From positions 1 through 5,162 of the forward strand of contig WLEG01000157.1 in assembly GCA_009704425.1 (NCBI GenBank): a stretch of 5,162 nucleotides of DNA. Direction: 5' to 3'. Made by a program: the position numbers and the translations under genes. The stretch is from Actinomycetota bacterium. GTDB taxonomy: Bacteria > Actinomycetota > Acidimicrobiia > Acidimicrobiales > Ilumatobacteraceae. Within the stretch, counting starts at the first letter, position 1. Every line of letters starts with the position of its first letter. A model generated the notes under the pieces. That model had not been told where the DNA came from. It was given only the letters and a program-made list of their open reading frames with translations, and did not search any database. This document shows, piece after piece, positions 4,674 to 5,162 of this stretch.

Positions 4674-5162
4674 ACCTGGTCTCGACTGGTCACACCGCTG
4701 CTCGACGCGTCGCGCACCATATCGGCGAAAAGCCGGTGGATGCGATCGTCGTTCGTCAGTTCCGGATGGAAGGACGCCGCCATCACCGTGCCCCGGCGAA
4801 CGAGCACGGGATCACCCCCGTGACGGGCGAGCACGTCGACATCGGGTCCCACCTGCTCGATGCGCGGAGCACGAATGAACACCGCATGGAAGGGCGAATC
4901 GAATCCGTCGACGTCGATGTCGGTCTCGAAGGAATCCACCTGACGTCCGTAGCCGTTGCGGCGGACGACGATGTCGATGGAACCCAACGCGATCTGATCG
5001 GCGCGACCGTCGAGGATCCGATCGGAGAGAAGGATCATTCCGGCGCACGTTCCGAAAACCGGACGCCCCGCCGAGATGAATTCGCTCAAGGGCGCGAGCA
5101 GATCGAACGAACGCAAGAGGTTCGACATCGTCGTGCTCTCCCCGCCGGGAAGGATCAACCCG
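4667..5162 (-). CDS. pdxT: pyridoxal 5'-phosphate synthase glutaminase subunit PdxT, C-terminal part (start outside)
   Basis: PdxT (Pdx2) is the class I glutamine amidotransferase that hydrolyses glutamine and channels ammonia to PdxS for vitamin B6 synthesis. About 164 residues are visible; roughly 40 N-terminal residues lie beyond the window edge. The visible part opens with GLILPGGESTT, the oxyanion-hole region GGES. It continues with FGTCAGMILL, which holds the catalytic cysteine, then RNGYGRQVDSFE, VFIRAPRIE and FHPELTNDDR with the catalytic His and Glu of the triad. All match B. subtilis PdxT closely. The TTG at 5158..5156 is an internal leucine codon, since homologues continue upstream without a break. 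pdxS would be expected a little further upstream. The gene ends 3 bases before yebC, so the two are probably cotranscribed. Confidence 0.96.
   Translation of the reverse strand, partial: GLILPGGESTTMSNLLRSFDLLAPLSEFISAGRPVFGTCAGMILLSDRILDGRADQIALGSIDIVVRRNGYGRQVDSFETDIDVDGFDSPFHAVFIRAPRIEQVGPDVDVLARHGGDPVLVRRGTVMAASFHPELTNDDRIHRLFADMVRDASSSGVTSRDQVR

Noticed and set aside
5156..5158. TTG as the pdxT start
   Set aside because: It encodes the Leu of GLILPGGES, an internal motif about 40 residues into PdxT proteins; the frame stays open to the window edge.

Overview
The window is a compact, G+C-rich bacterial chromosome segment. All eight genes lie on the minus strand, so they are transcribed from high to low coordinates. 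Actinobacteria are the best fit, and probably an Acidimicrobiia-like lineage. The pdxT-yebC-ruvC-ruvA-ruvB order is the one known from actinobacteria. The proteins read like actinobacterial homologues, and the promoter-like sites have TANNNT -10 hexamers close to start codons. queA and tgt directly after ruvB argue against the mycobacterial and streptomycete lines, which as far as I recall lack the queuosine branch. The lineage call is an inference from family knowledge, not from a search.

In transcription order the layout is: the 3' part of pdxT (glutaminase subunit of pyridoxal-phosphate synthase, cut by the window edge); yebC (YebC/TACO1 family); a small BCP-like peroxiredoxin with one cysteine; ruvC, ruvA and ruvB (Holliday-junction resolvase, junction-binding protein and branch-migration motor); queA; and the first 68 codons of tgt (both tRNA queuosine modification). 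Coding density is very high. The ruvC/ruvA and ruvA/ruvB junctions overlap, and pdxT/yebC, ruvB/queA and queA/tgt are separated by only 2 to 3 bases. The only real gaps are 28 bases before the peroxiredoxin gene and 53 bases before ruvC. All seven visible stop codons are TGA.

The most informative non-coding stretch is the 53-base gap before ruvC. It holds a -10-like hexamer TATGAT ending 7 bases before the chosen ATG, which would suit a leaderless transcript. A sequence matching 10 of 12 specified positions of the actinobacterial LexA (SOS) box is centred on the start codon. A perfect 17-base palindrome covers about -35 to -19. Together these suggest that ruvCAB-queA-tgt starts from its own DNA-damage-responsive promoter, with a second possible operator upstream. 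A 9-base core of that palindrome recurs before the peroxiredoxin gene.

No mobile element, CRISPR array, RNA gene, pseudogene or clear intrinsic terminator was seen, and no intergenic stretch reaches 300 bases. This is mainly a housekeeping region. Its possible novelty lies in the regulatory sites and in the peroxiredoxin gene between yebC and ruvC, not in an undescribed multi-gene system.
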